From Diphasiastrum complanatum (Eukaryota; Streptophyta; Lycopodiopsida; Lycopodiales; Lycopodiaceae): a stretch of 64,000 nucleotides of DNA. Below the pieces are notes generated by a model. The model was not told where the DNA came from. It searched no databases and saw nothing but the letters and a program-made list of their open reading frames with translations. Positions within the stretch are counted from its first letter, which is position 1. Each line of letters starts with the position of its first letter. The translations under genes and the position numbers were made by a program. The stretch lies in NCBI GenBank assembly GCA_029204225.1, contig CM055097.1:43736942-43800941 (forward strand), given 5' to 3'. This document shows positions 10,580 to 21,590 of the stretch, piece by piece.

Positions 10580-11218
10580 GCACACAAGCTCACAAAACCC
10601 AAGTAAATACATAGAATTATCCAACAAATCCATCACTTTATTAATCTCAAGCAAATGAACATAGATCAACAAGCAAACATGAGAGCTCAACTGCAAGTCT
10701 CCTCCCAACCATAGCTACATAGGAATACCATAATTGCCTAACAAGGCTCACACTATATCCCCTCAAGCACCCCTTAACCCTGACACATCCTAACGTCAAC
10801 ACATGGCAAACTCCATGCATAGTCGACACTTGCCAGTTGGCAGTACCTTGACACATAGGCTAGTAGGTGGATAGTTTGATACATGTCACTCATACAACAA
10901 GTGTCCCAATGAGCATATGACACATGTTCTGTTGATTCGTCCATTGACAAGTGTCACTCATGCACTGGACCACGTTTCCCCATGAGCATATGACACATGT
11001 CATGTTGACCGGTCAACCCTTTCTACTTTTCAGGAGGTCAGTCCAGCAGACTCTCATGAGACCCAGTACCCCCTTGGCCATCTCGGATTTAGTCACTATA
11101 ACAGATATTTACATTGCAATTTACAATTGTCTCCACAAGCCGGTGACTTAGCCATTTACAATTTAATAATTACAATTTACAATTTACATTGGGAAAGTGG
11201 TTCAAAGTACATGTGACA
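10328..11218 (-). mobile_element. Chromovirus 3' LTR
   Basis: On the minus strand a purine tract (GAAGGGAAGGGT, 11219-11230) lies just after the pol/chromodomain region and is followed by TGTCACATG, a typical LTR start at 11218. The body holds a 73-base duplication (10909 and 10982) containing ATGAGCATATGACACATGT, an AATAAAG polyadenylation-like signal near 10640, and a long GA/CT array. The far end is uncertain; CTAACA at 10328-10333 is the best candidate. No second LTR copy is present in the window to confirm it. Confidence 0.6.
10495..10577. repeat. (GA)n microsatellite inside an LTR
   Basis: About 83 bases of uninterrupted GA, or CT on the transcribed strand of the chromovirus LTR, downstream of its polyadenylation-like signal. 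Confidence 0.97.
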
Positions 11219-13008
11219 ACCCTTCCCTTCTCAGATGACATCGACCTTGATGGCAAAGTCTGGATACTGTGCATGCAATCCATGCGCGGCCTCCCAAGTA
11301 GCATCACCAAGAGGTCGTCAATGCCATGCAACCAAGTACTCACGGAGCAAATGATTCTGCAACCATCTCTGCCTCCAATCTAATACTCTCGTTAGTCCAT
11401 GCATCACCTCCTCATGCTCCCGAAAGAATACAAGGCCATTAGCCAACAAGTTACCACCATCATGTAACACCTTCTTTAAGCGTGAAACATGAAAAACAGG
11501 ATGAACCTTACAACCAACAGGAAAATCCAATTCATAAGCAACACTATTAATCTTTTTAACAAATTTCCAATGTCCACAGTATCTAGGTGACAACTTATAA
11601 CACTTCCATGTCTTTAGAGTTTTCAAGTCCTTTGGAATCCTGAGAAATACCATATCTCCTTCCTCGAACTCTCTTGGCGTATGATCCAAATCAACATATG
11701 TCTTTGCCTGATCCATCGCGGCTTTTACATTTTGCTTTGCTAACCCCAACATTTGTTGCATGTGATTGGCTAATCAAAAACCATAATTTGGCTCAAAAGG
11801 ACTCATCTTCGTAGATGCATTCTATTTATCATTATAGGCAAACTCCAACAATGGTAGGTAGCGTTCCCATCCTTTCACTCACATATGCCCTAAGCATGTC
11901 TTCCAAGGTTTGGTTAACTCTCTCAGTCTACCCATCTGGAGTCAGGATGATCAGAACTACTCACTCCCAACTGCACCTTTAATTTCTCAAATACTACAAT
12001 CCAAAAGTTGCTAGTAAAAAAAGAATCCCTATCAAACACAATGGATCTAGGTAATCCGTGAAGTCTGAATACATGTTGTATAAACAAATCAACCGTACCA
12101 GGTGCATCAATCTTATTACTAGTTGAGATAAAGTGAGCCATTTTAGTGAGTTTGTCAACCACAACTAGGATAGCATTATGTTGCTACTGTGTATGCAGTA
12201 AACATGTAATAAAGTTCATGAAAATACTCTCCCATCTCCCTTCTGGTATAGGTAACGGGCATAATAATCCAAGCACTTTAATCCTTTCAGCCTTATTAAC
12301 TTGACACTTAAAAGAATGTGTCCCATAATGGTTTACTTCTTTCTTAAATCCAGACCACCAAAAGTTATATCGTATCAACTCATAGGTCCTATCCACACTA
12401 GGATGACCAACACTAGGGCTATCACGACAGAGATGCACGATCCTCTTTCGCAACACCTCACAAGCTATTGCTGAGTGCGTCACTCTGAAGATTGTAGACC
12501 CTCAAAAGACCTATGTTATAGATTGCTTCAACTGATTATCTATAACATAGGGCTTTTGAGGGTCTACAATCTTTAGAGTAATGCACTCATCAATAGCTTG
12601 CAGTCATCATGAATGTAGCTAGGGCATTTGTCCATCCAAATGGCATCACAAGAATCTGATACTCATAGTGACCGAACCGAGTTCTTAAGGCAGTCTTGTG
12701 TACATCCTCTTCAGGAACTCTAACCTGATGGTATCCACTCTTTAGGTATATTTTACTGAACACAGTGGCACCTGTCAAGGCATCAAGCAGATCATCTATA
12801 CATGGCATAGGATATCAATGTTTAACTGTTATTTTGTTTAAACCTTGATAATCCACACACATATGCCATGATCCATCCTTCTTTTTGACAAGAATGATTG
12901 GAGAGGCAAAAGGGGAATAACTAGGTCATATTTGCCCCTTGGCCAGATAATCATCGACCATCCATCTCACTTCTTCTTCCTCCTTAAGACTCATTCCATA
13001 TGTGCTTG
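11219..13008 (-). pseudogene. Chromovirus pol: RT, integrase, chromodomain
   Basis: Reading down the minus strand, Ty3-type RT comes first: a [17 protein letters not shown] segment near 12880, then [23 protein letters not shown] and a VMPFGWTNA segment in 12590-12808. RNase H is absent. Sequence resumes at 12483 with the integrase zinc finger (H..H..., VGHPSVDRTYELI) and the core (DKLTKMAHF, DRDSFF) at 11923-12162. The C-terminal part at 11318-11761 has LSPRYCGHWKFVKKINSVAYEL and HPVFHVSRLKK. A chromodomain-like tail with LVAWH, a stop, then ATWE follows. Frames are broken by stops and shifts. A 63-base inverted repeat marks the RT-integrase deletion. Copia-B truncates the element at about 13008. 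Confidence 0.88.
12461..12600. repeat. Snapback: 63-bp inverted repeat with 14-base loop
   Basis: Bases 12461-12523 and 12538-12600 are inverted copies with about six mismatches over 63 positions, separated by 14 bases. The arm includes coding sequence just upstream of the integrase zinc finger. The structure sits exactly where RT-thumb and RNase H sequence has been lost. Confidence 0.92.
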
Positions 13009-13009
13009 T

Positions 13010-13970
13010 TGTTAGAACTACTTCTTCTTTTCGTTGTTGTATTTCAAAGTTTGGCAGTCCTTGATTTCATGGCCAATCCTCTTACAATATTTGTCAAAGA
13101 GTTTCTACATTGGTTGGAATGATGAAGAGATTGAATTCGATCCTGAACCGGAATTTGGTCCAGATTGCATGTTGTTCTTCTTGTCAGTATAATCTAACTT
13201 TGTAGATCTCTTGGATCTAAACTTCTGATTTTTCAAATATAGAGCTTGAGGATCTGATCTTGAGCCTGAGGAGGATGCTGATCTTCTGATTTCCTCTTGT
13301 AGGAGTAGCAAAATTACTCTTGACAGAGTGAGGTTCTCTTGGGTAGAAATTGCTATTACCCAAATTTTCGTAGGCTTCAGGTAGACTCGATAATAGAGTC
13401 ATGAGTGCCTCGGAATCTTCTATGACCGAGCTGGTTGCAGTCATCTACTCCATAATATTTTTGAACGTGTTGAGATGATTTGAAACACTTTTTGCATCAG
13501 ACATCTTCAAGGTGAAGAATTTCTCCCTCAAGTGTAATTTAGAAGTAACATCCCTGATATCGTAGAGAGTTGCTAGGATGTCCCATGCATCCTTAGCAGT
13601 CTGAGTAGCACGTTGTGGCTGATCTGAGTATCCTTGATGTTGAGGGTGATTATGGCAAATGCTTTGCCATCTCTCAGTCTCCACTTAGTGATGCTGGCTG
13701 CATATCCTTCTGCTTTGAGCTCTGTGCCATCAATGATGTCCCACAATTCTTTGGCTAGAAATATAACCTTCATCTTGAATTTCCAGAGATGGTCTCCATT
13801 GAGTTTGTCAATGAGAGATGAACTAGATGATGGATCCATTCCGGTTGAACGAGATCGTTGGTAGAAACAACGATTGTCAGAATATTGTTGGCTATGCATT
13901 TGTTAGAGAGATGTCTTGGTAGAAACAAGATTGATAATCCGCAATAGAAATGCAGATTTTTGAAATGCCC
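13010..13970 (-). pseudogene. Copia-B gag remnant
   Basis: The minus strand encodes a UBN2-type copia gag: SLIDKLNGDHLWKFKMKVIF in the frame at 13573-13899, then a segment with DAWDILATLYD and the SVSNHLNTFKNIM pattern, then a Ser/Gly-rich linker. The zinc knuckle near 13050-13090 is degenerate: YCKRIGHEIKDC keeps three ligands, but the first Cys is missing. At least three frame changes occur. The fragment is bounded by its own primer-binding site upstream and by the chromovirus at about 13008. No protease, integrase or RT of this family follows. Confidence 0.8.
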
Positions 13971-13982
13971 GCTTTGACACCA
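13971..13982 (-). promoter_or_regulatory. Copia-B primer-binding site
   Basis: On the minus strand TGGTGTCAAAGC, a degenerate form of the initiator tRNA-Met complement, lies between the presumed LTR and gag. Confidence 0.6.
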
Positions 13983-14116
13983 TGTCATAAAAATGTGGAG
14001 ATGACAGGCAATGGAAGCTCGAGGCTTTGAGCATAGGCATGTAGGAACGGAAATGCAACAGTTAGTAGCAGAAATATTCAAGAAGAATGATTCGTACAGA
14101 ATTGCGCAATTGAACA
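13983..14116 (-). mobile_element. Copia-B short LTR (probable)
   Basis: On the minus strand this 134-base segment begins TGTTCA and ends ATGACA just before the primer-binding site. Immediately upstream, copia-C RNase H coding is cut off, which supports a boundary here. No second copy is available to prove the ends. Confidence 0.55.
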
Positions 14117-14121
14117 ATATC

Positions 14122-17100
14122 GTCGAGGATAAGGCTACTGTAAATTGCTTTTTGCTGCTCCAAAAACTACAGCTGTACCATAACTGAATGTATGACCACG
14201 GGTAGACCTTCTGTCATCAATATTACCTGCCCAATCAGCATCTGTATATCCTATCAATATTGGCACTTCAGGCTAATCATACTTCAAACCAAAATTCAAT
14301 GTCCCTCGAATCTATCTGAGAATATGTTTAGCAGACTTCCAGTTTGTTTGACTAGGATCTTGCATAGATTGACTAACAACCCCAACAACATAAGAAATAT
14401 CAGGTCGTGTGTGTGTCAAATAAATCAAACTACCCACCAACTGTCTATACAAACCAGCATCCACTTTCTTAGATTTATCATATGCAGTAAGCTTCGTGTT
14501 GACATCCATAGGTGTACTCAAAGACTTACAATCCTGCATATTGAACTTATAAAGCAAATCTTGTGCATATTTGTTTTGTGTAAGAAAGAGACATTTTCCT
14601 TTTGTCATACTTCAATGCCAAGACAATAGTGCACAATCCTAAATCGCTCATGTCAAAAGCATTGGAAAGATCTGATTTGATTTCATCAATTAAGCTCTCA
14701 TTACTTCCTGTAATAATCAAATCATCCACGTACAACACAATGAACACCATATCTGAATCTTGTCTTAGAATGTAAAGATTAGGATCAGCATCACTCTTTA
14801 CCATTTCCCTTCGCTTAAAGTGTTCATCAATGCAAGAGTACCACACCCGTGGTGCTTATTTCAATCCATAAATAGCTTTGTTGAGCTTACAAACAAGGTG
14901 CTCTCTCCCTGGTTCAATAAATCCTTGAGGTTGTACGAAGTACACCTCTTCATCCAGCACTCCATTAAGAAAAAGAGATTTAACATCTATTTGCTGGATT
15001 TTCCAACCATAGAAAGCAGAAATAGCAATGACAGAACGTATAGTCACCATCTTAGCTACGGGTGCGAAGGTTTCCTCAAAATCAATACCTTCTTGCTGCT
15101 CAAATCCTCTCGCAACCAACCATGCTTTGTATTTTTTGAGTTGCCCATCAACTCCATATTTGATCTTGTATATCCATTTGCAAGTGATAGGTGTCTTACC
15201 ATCAGGTAGCTCAACCAAGTTCCAAGTCCTATTTTGTGATATAGCTTCCATTTCTGTCTCCATAGCTTCACGCCAGTCCTCGTGCTCCTTTGCTTTATCA
15301 AAAGTTTTTGGTTCTTGAGCCTTGAGCATAGAACCCATTAGGGCTAGATTCATCTGTAATCTTGCAGGAGGTTTTTGATTTCTACTTGATCTTCTAAGCT
15401 CTCCCTGCTCACTAGATTTGGGAGTATCTCCCTTCTTTGCACCATCTGTGACTGATAAGTACCATTTAGATACTCTCTTAGGAATTTCAGCATCAGGCTT
15501 GCCTTTGTCCAATGGATTTTCTATATCAATATCCACTTCCTTCTTGACCTATACTTTCGCACTCTCATCAAAAGGTTCAGTGATTACTTCAGATTGTTCA
15601 CCTTGGCCCATCTTGTCAAACGTAGCATCTCTAGAATTACAAGCTTTTGTGCATTTGTGTCATACATCCTGTATGCCTTGGCCTTCTCATCATATCCAAG
15701 GAAAATACACTTGATAGCTTTTGCATCCAATTTCCTTTGTTTCTCATCAGGAATATGAGCATAAGCATCACAACCAAATACTCTCAAATGAGAAATATTA
15801 GGTTTCTTTCTAGTAACAGCTTCATGAGGTGTCTTACCTTCCACGAATTTTGTAGGAAACTGATTCAGGATGTGTGTAGCTGTGCTACAAGCTTCTGCCC
15901 AAAAGGTGTTTGGCATACCCTTGTTTTTGAGAATCGCCCTGGCCATCTCAACAATAGATGTGTTCTTTCGTTCTGCAACTCCATTTTGCTATGGTGAATA
16001 AGATGTTGTAGTCTGCCTCTTGATCCCTTGATCAGAAATCAATAAATTCTGTCAAAATATACTCACCACCTCCATCAGATTTCAAAGTTTTGATGCAACA
16101 TCCTATTTGCTTTTCAACTAATGCCCTGAATTCCTTGAACTTAGCAAAAGCATATGATTTATTGCTTATGAAATAAATACAAATGCATCTGCTATAATCA
16201 TCAATGAATGTGATAAAGTAATAGTAGCCACTAAGAGATCTAGTCTGCATAGGTCCACATAGATCATTGTAGACAAGATCTAGGATGCCACTGGCTCTCC
16301 TTGCTCCACTTTTGGAAAACCTCTCTCTGTGTTGTTTTCCCAAAATGCAACCTTCAAAAGTTTTTCCTTCAAAAGAAATATCAGACAATCCTATAACTAG
16401 ATTACCTCTTTTGAGAATCTGTAAACTTTGAGCACTAATATGACCGAATCGTTGATGCCAAAGATCACTTCGACTATACACCATGCTTACCATAGCTTGA
16501 GCAAAAGATCTCACATTCAATTTGTAGAGTCGATTCCCGTTGACTCTAGCTCTTGTAGCAATCACTTTGTAGTGATTCTTGATGTCTTTGACAAGACATT
16601 TGTCGCTGTCAAACTCAACCTTGAGTTGTTGATCAGCCATCGCCCCAACAGATAGTAGATTGTTAGCTAAGCCAAGTACGTATTGTACATTGCTTATCTG
16701 CTTTATCTTTCCACTGGCTAACTTCACTGGTACCACTCCAACTCCTTTAACAGATAGCAATTTGCCATCGGCTTGTCCAACTTCATCACCATTGTGAGTT
16801 TCCTTGAAATGTGAAAACCACTCTTTCCTTGAAGTCATGTGCTTGGATGCACCACTATCAATGTACCAGGTATCCTTGGTTTCATCACTTGTCATCAATG
16901 CTGTAATGAACAATTTTGAGCTCTCACCTGTATCATCTTCATATTGATCATCATCGTATTGATTTTGATCAGTATAATTGTTTTCATAATAATAATCATC
17001 AAACTGATGTTGATCAGCATAATTTCCCACTTGCTCTTTGTCTTTTCTTTGTTCCATCTCCTTCTGTTTCTTGAAGCATTCACACTCCCAGTGGCCAGGT

Positions 17101-17912
17101 TTGTTGCAATACCTACAATTTCCAGGTTTATTTTGCCTGGAATAGCCGCGTCCTTGACCTCGGCCTTGATTCCAATTTCCTCGATTTGGGCCATCATTGG
17201 ATTGTTCTTGAAATTGTTGGAATGATCCACGATTTGAGTTTCCACCTCTTGATTGGTGTCTTCCACGACCAAATTTACCACCACGTCCTTTGACTGCAAG
17301 AGCTTGATCAAATCCCCTGTTGCGATGACTCAAGTTCTCTTGACGTTGTTCTTCCTACAAAAGCAATCCACCTAACTCTTCATAGGTTGGAAGATTTTCC
17401 CGTGTGGCTATACTTGTCACAAACATCTGATGTGACTCACTCAAACTATTCAATGTCAACTGCACGATCTCATGATCCTGCACTCGCTCTCCAACTGCTG
17501 CTAATTGATCACGAATCTCTTTGATCTTCAGTAGGTGATCAGCAACAGTTGCACCATCATCCATCAGTAATGTGTGCAGCTTCATCTTCAAGAATAGCAC
17601 TCAAAATGTGTTTGTGGTCTCAAACAAAGCCTTCAACGCATCCCATGTTTCTTTTGGTCCTTCTGAATCCAAAATGTAGGGAATAATTGCATCTCTAACT
17701 GATAAGTTGATGACATTCTGTGCTCTCCGTTTTCTCCAGTCAAATGTCCGTTGATCTTTTTCAATCAATGGCCTTGTCTCTTTACCTGTCACGATCTCCC
17801 ATAGCTCTTTTTCCATCAAAATGTTCTTCAGTTTGAATTTCCAAACTGCATAGTTGTCAGCTCCTTCCAATTTGCTTGACTCATTGAGGACACTCTCGCT
17901 TAGAGTTGCCAT
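14122..17912 (-). pseudogene. Copia-C gag-pol, 3' truncated
   Basis: The gag starts with ATG at 17912 (MATLSESVLNESSKLEG). In one frame with two stops (17601-17603, 17355-17357) it continues to the CCHC knuckle CRYCNKPGHWECEC, protease WYIDSGASKHMT, pre-integrase LWHQRFGH and integrase core up to a DGGGEY motif near 16050. Integrase C-terminus (FLGYDEKAKAYR) follows at 15584-15946. RT is at 14547-15536, with CKWIYKIKYGVDG, the YVDDLI catalytic box intact, and the IYGLK region. RNase H begins at 14608 and is cut near 14122 after a frameshift, where the copia-B LTR starts. Stops and four or more frame changes make it non-functional, but it is the most complete copia pol here. Confidence 0.93.
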
Positions 17913-17982
17913 TACTGGATAGATGACTTTGGATCACAAAATTTATCACACCACAGAACTGTAATTTTTTGGTTATACACCT

Positions 17983-18215
17983 GATATCGGAATGGAGCGC
18001 GGAAGTACGGCTGCTCAGGATCCTCTTTAACTTGTGCGTGTAGATCTGATATTGGAGCATGTGATATCAGACTGGAGCGCGAATGTACAACTGCTCGAAA
18101 TTCACTTTAGCTCGTGCGCTTGGATCCGATGTCGGTATGGACAATATCGGACTGGAGCGCGGATGTACGATTGCTCGGGTTTCTCTTCAGCTAGCGCGCT
18201 TGGATCCGATATTGG
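17983..18215. repeat. Three 80-bp tandem repeats in copia-C leader
   Basis: Three copies with an exact 80-base period: the ACTGGAGCGC box is at 17991-18000 (one variant base), 18071-18080 and 18151-18160. Each copy starts near GATATCGG and ends near TTGGATCCGATATTGG. They lie between the primer-binding site and gag. Confidence 0.85.
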
Positions 18216-18441
18216 TAAAAAAGAGAGAATATAAAAACTTTTCAGAGGGAATATTCCAGATCTTCTTTGCTTAGATTTTGAAACGAGTGATCGTTCAAAC
18301 AGACAAATATCAGTAATGTGAAAAGTATGAAGCTTCCTAACTCTGAATGACAGTACTAGATACTATCTAGTGTGATTTGTGGTACTCCAAACAGACAAAT
18401 GAGAGATTTCTTGGCAAACCTCTCACACAAATAGCACTTTC

Positions 18442-18645
18442 CACAACAACTAGGAAGTATTGTAAGAATCTCCCCCACTCAACAGTTTTTCAATCTGTCT
18501 GATGCTGCCCTGGCCTTTTGGATGCCTCCGGGACTGTGCTTTTCACAACAACTAGGAAGTATTGTAAAAATCTCCCCACTCAATAGATTTTCAACTTGTT
18601 TGATGCTACCCTGGCCTTTTTTATGCCTCCGGGACTGTGTCTTCA
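18442..18645. repeat. Two 102-bp tandem repeats in copia-C leader
   Basis: Units 18442-18543 and 18544-18645 are direct neighbours, both starting CACAACAACTAGGAAGTATT and ending near GCCTCCGGGACTGTG. They differ at a modest number of positions. Confidence 0.88.
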
Positions 18646-18813
18646 TTTCCCACTGATGATTCTGAGCTCCAAACCTACAAAATACACCAAAGAAGGATTT
18701 CTTCCAGCCGTTTTTATCTCTCCAAGCTTTCACTTCCCGTGAAGGACTTTCTCACTTCGTTGCGGAGCCTGTGACAAGCTGTATCCACTGATCAGGCACG
18801 CAGGACTATTGCC

Positions 18814-18825
18814 GCTCTGATACCA
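18814..18825 (-). promoter_or_regulatory. Copia-C primer-binding site
   Basis: On the minus strand a perfect TGGTATCAGAGC directly follows the LTR. Confidence 0.9.
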
Positions 18826-19083
18826 TGTCAAGAATCAGATATGCAACATCAAGCATTCACCATAAGCAATCACCAAAGAAGCCGGAAGAAGAACACGCAC
18901 TATCAATCTATTACACTACCATACTGAATGTAAAATGTACATATAAACCCTGAACCCAGATAGAGAGGGAGACCTAGTTATAGACTACTAGACTAGCCAA
19001 TGGTTAGTTATAGCTAGTAATAAAGTACATCGTAAAAAGTACCTAAGAAGTGTAACAATGAAGTTTATGATTGATTTCTAACA
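18826..19083 (-). mobile_element. Copia-C 5' LTR
   Basis: On the minus strand the segment begins TGTTAGAAATC (start 19083) and ends GATTCTTGACA, adjacent to the primer-binding site. This gives a canonical TG...CA LTR of 258 bases with an imperfect terminal inverted repeat. The 3' LTR is absent because the element is truncated at 14122. Its first bases follow directly on the H3-like pseudogene. Confidence 0.82.
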
Positions 19084-19546
19084 AGTCTGCTTCCTCTTCC
19101 TCCATGAGGTAGTTGGCAGGTCTAATAATCTATCCAGAGGCAGATCTCTGGAGGTGTTGGCGTTATCCACATAAAGACCTGAATAACGCTCTTGAAATCT
19201 TTTGAGAATAACAAAATCCTTGGGCATGATGGTAACACGCTTACCATGCATGGCCAAAAGAATGAAATCCTCAAAAAACTAGGATAGATAGTCCTCTACA
19301 AACCCTCTAAGGCTTGCATGGCTGTCACAATAGAACGAACATCAAGCCTGAGGGACATGGTGACATTCCTAATAGATCTTCGAAGGGAACTTTCGGAATC
19401 AACAATTCAGTTAATCTTTGAAGTTTCTTGATCTCCCTCAGCCATACATGCTTCCTACCACATCGCCGACCAATTCCAAGAGGGACACGGACATGGGAAG
19501 GCTGTAAAGAGGTTCTGGCATAGGTAGTGGATCTAGTCCTAGCCAT
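19084..19546 (-). pseudogene. Divergent histone H3 (possibly CENH3-type) pseudogene
   Basis: The minus strand from ATG 19546 reads MARTRSTT, as H3 proteins begin with MART. A tail of about 37 residues and the alpha-N/alpha-1 region follow: WLREIKK, then TELLIPKVPF (compare LREIRK and TELLIRKLPF in H3). The signal then changes frame to a SLRLDVRSIVTAMQALE-like alpha-2 segment. A second shift leads to VEDYLS, a stop at about 19279-19281, FFEDF, LLAMHGKRVTIMPKD and a final helix. Spacing in alpha-2 is a few residues longer than in canonical H3, and the short tail lacks the ARKSTGGKAP block, which suggests a centromeric-type variant. No introns are visible, so a retrocopy is likely. The copia-C LTR begins exactly at its 3' end. 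H3 ancestry is well supported; the CENH3 assignment is inference. Confidence 0.78.
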
Positions 19547-19552
19547 CATGTT

Positions 19553-20500
19553 AAAAAATGAAAGACAAAATTTATAAAAAAAAAAAAAAACTAAATTGGA
19601 ATATCACATTCAAGTGCGTAGAAATGATTCAAAAAAAATTCACACAAGAGACGTGCTTGAAATCGATACCAGGATGGAATGTCGGTCTCGAGCGCAAGAC
19701 AACACTTCAGAAATGACAAGAAGGAGATCCGCTTTCGAAAGCGATATCGAGCACACTATGGTATCGATCTCGAGTGTGGTGGGAGTTGGTGGAGAGAAGA
19801 TGACAAAAGCATGCGCTTGAGAGCGATATCGAGAGAAAGAGCTCAAAATATGCGTGAAAAAATGACATTTCCGAGAAGAGTATAACTAAAAAAAATTTGC
19901 ATGTGTGAATAACGGCCAATGCCACTTGGCAAAATTTCAATGGTCCACGTGTCCATCCGTATAAGTAATTATGACGTATTGATTAGGGACATGTGGAGGC
20001 ACACACATGGATGAATAGGACAATGACACATGTCATTCTGACAACTATCGCATCAATTTTTTAATGTATGAAGAATAGTTGTAGCGAATCATTTAACGAC
20101 ACGTGTCCTTTCGATCAGATTTCACACATGTGAATTTCTCTTAATAAATTCATCATTTCTGGCATGGATTTTCACATGATTTTTCATATTTCTACGTCTG
20201 ATATCATTTTCAAGTGCAATCTTTCCATGTTCCATCCTCCGTTCATACATCTGCGCTTGAAATCGATATTGGTATCTTGGATATCGCGTTCAAGCGCGCT
20301 TTCTGTTTCCGTTTTTCATTGACTTTTGCATACGCGCTCAAAAATGATACTCACTTCCTTGATATTAGTCCCAAGCGTAGATTGTTTTATAGTATCATTT
20401 ACTCTCCCATTTCACGTCTGAAACCGATATCCCAACCTTGAATTACTTTGTTGTCATAATCTTTTTTTCTATTAGTTTTTTTTTCTCAAAAATGTCTAAT
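19553..20500. repeat. Non-coding region with recurrent ATCGATATC / GCGCTTGA motifs
   Basis: No gene seen. Short motifs such as GCGCTTGAAATCGATAT, AAAGCGATATCGAG and GATATCGCGTTCAAGCGCG recur in both orientations at about 19650-19830 and 20200-20430. Between them are several CACGTGTCC/GACACATGTC-type palindromes (for example CACGTG at 19946-19951) and a TGACGT at 19972-19977. Upstream of the H3-like gene these could be promoter-like, but the density of palindromes suggests a decayed repeat. Confidence 0.45.
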
Positions 20501-20526
20501 TTTGATTCCAGTCTGTTTTTTTTTTC

Positions 20527-21203
20527 ATGAATTTGGATATACTAGAGATTTATCTCAAACTTAAATCTCTGCTTAGTGCCCCCTTGTTCAGATCTCAGAA
20601 TACAGACATGATTCATCATCAATACTTGGTGAACCTCGACAAACATAGTTACAAAGCTAAGTCTGACATAATGTTCACCAAGTTGCATGGTGATTTCAAG
20701 TCTATAGATGATTGTCAAATACACAATATAAAGTGTAGATTTGTAGAGTTTCAATTTACCTTTATTTTAATTTTTTTTTGTTAAATATTTTTGATGATTC
20801 AGATGTTTCCACTCCTCCTATTTCTGAAACTGTTTCTTTCAACAGCAGTACAAAATCTGACAAATCCAAGCCTGTAGATATATAATCTTTTTTTATTGAT
20901 ACAAGCATTAGTTTAGATGATTGTACAAATTTTGATCCTGCCCAAAATAGAACTTCGTTTATAGGCCCTAGAACTACCACCACCATTTCTCCTTTCGATA
21001 AAGCTCTAATTACTTTGCCTACTTACAATATAGATAATAATTCTTTTTTGACATTATCGGATATATCGGATTTTTTTTATTTCACAGAGGCCGAGAGTCT
21101 TTGCATTTTGAACAAGGAGCTGCATGAATTTTCTGATATAATTGATTATGATTTTGATGATCTTCTCTCTAGTGTTGACGATGTAAACAAGGATGAATTT
21201 TAT
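20527..21203 (+). other. Unrecognised open-frame fragments
   Basis: Two plus-strand stretches (20527-20784 and about 20790-21269) have fairly long open frames, the second acidic and Ser/Asp-rich with one internal stop near 20882. No motif is recognisable and the base composition is low-complexity T-rich. They could be remains of a gag or a host gene. Coding status is doubtful. Confidence 0.2.
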
Positions 21204-21590
21204 TTAGGGAAAGATTGCTTGAGAATGGTTGTTGACGAAATGCACCAAAAAGATGTGAAGATATATTAGTTTTTCTATTATACGCACCTCTACATGCAAT
21301 GTACAAATATGAACATTCTGAATAGGAATCGATAGTACGGGTTTCCAATTAGGATCTTCTCGATCTCTTGATATTCCTGTACTCCTTGTCATGTCTTTTG
21401 TTGTCTTCATGCAGTACAAACAAGGGTGTTTAGAGTTAGTGACATGGGATACATTAAACATATATTTTAAGGTCTTCTTTAGATCTCCTGCTAAATGTCA
21501 TTCTATGTTGAAAGTGTCAATTACAAGAACATTTAGTGAAACTCCCTCCATGTGATTTTTTATGGTGGCAGGATGAGACTACTATTTACA
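21204..21590 (-). pseudogene. Unrecognised Cys-rich gene fragment
   Basis: The minus strand carries one frame from about 21590 to 21204 with a single TGA (codon following FNIE). Readable features are LAGDLKKTLKYMF, then KHPCLYCMK with a CxxC pair, then about 30 residues later VHICTLHVEVRIIEKLIYLH. The spacing (leucine-rich strand, CxxC, then an LHxxxRIxEKL helix) resembles a widespread uncharacterised family I have seen in transposon-rich genomes, but I cannot name it. It is isolated, with no matching flanks. Confidence 0.4.

Noticed and set aside
10346-10708. Open frames over the GA/CT array
   Set aside because: Arg-Glu or Leu-Ser repeats come from a dinucleotide microsatellite. The same applies to frames at 35607-35903, 47893-48187 and 61377-61420.
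13573-15318. Plus-strand ORFs across copia-B and copia-C
   Set aside because: They are shadows of the minus-strand gag, RT and RNase H frames, which carry the diagnostic motifs.
19084-19546. A functional histone gene
   Set aside because: Two frame changes and an in-frame stop are needed to read through the histone fold, and the 3' end runs into an LTR.
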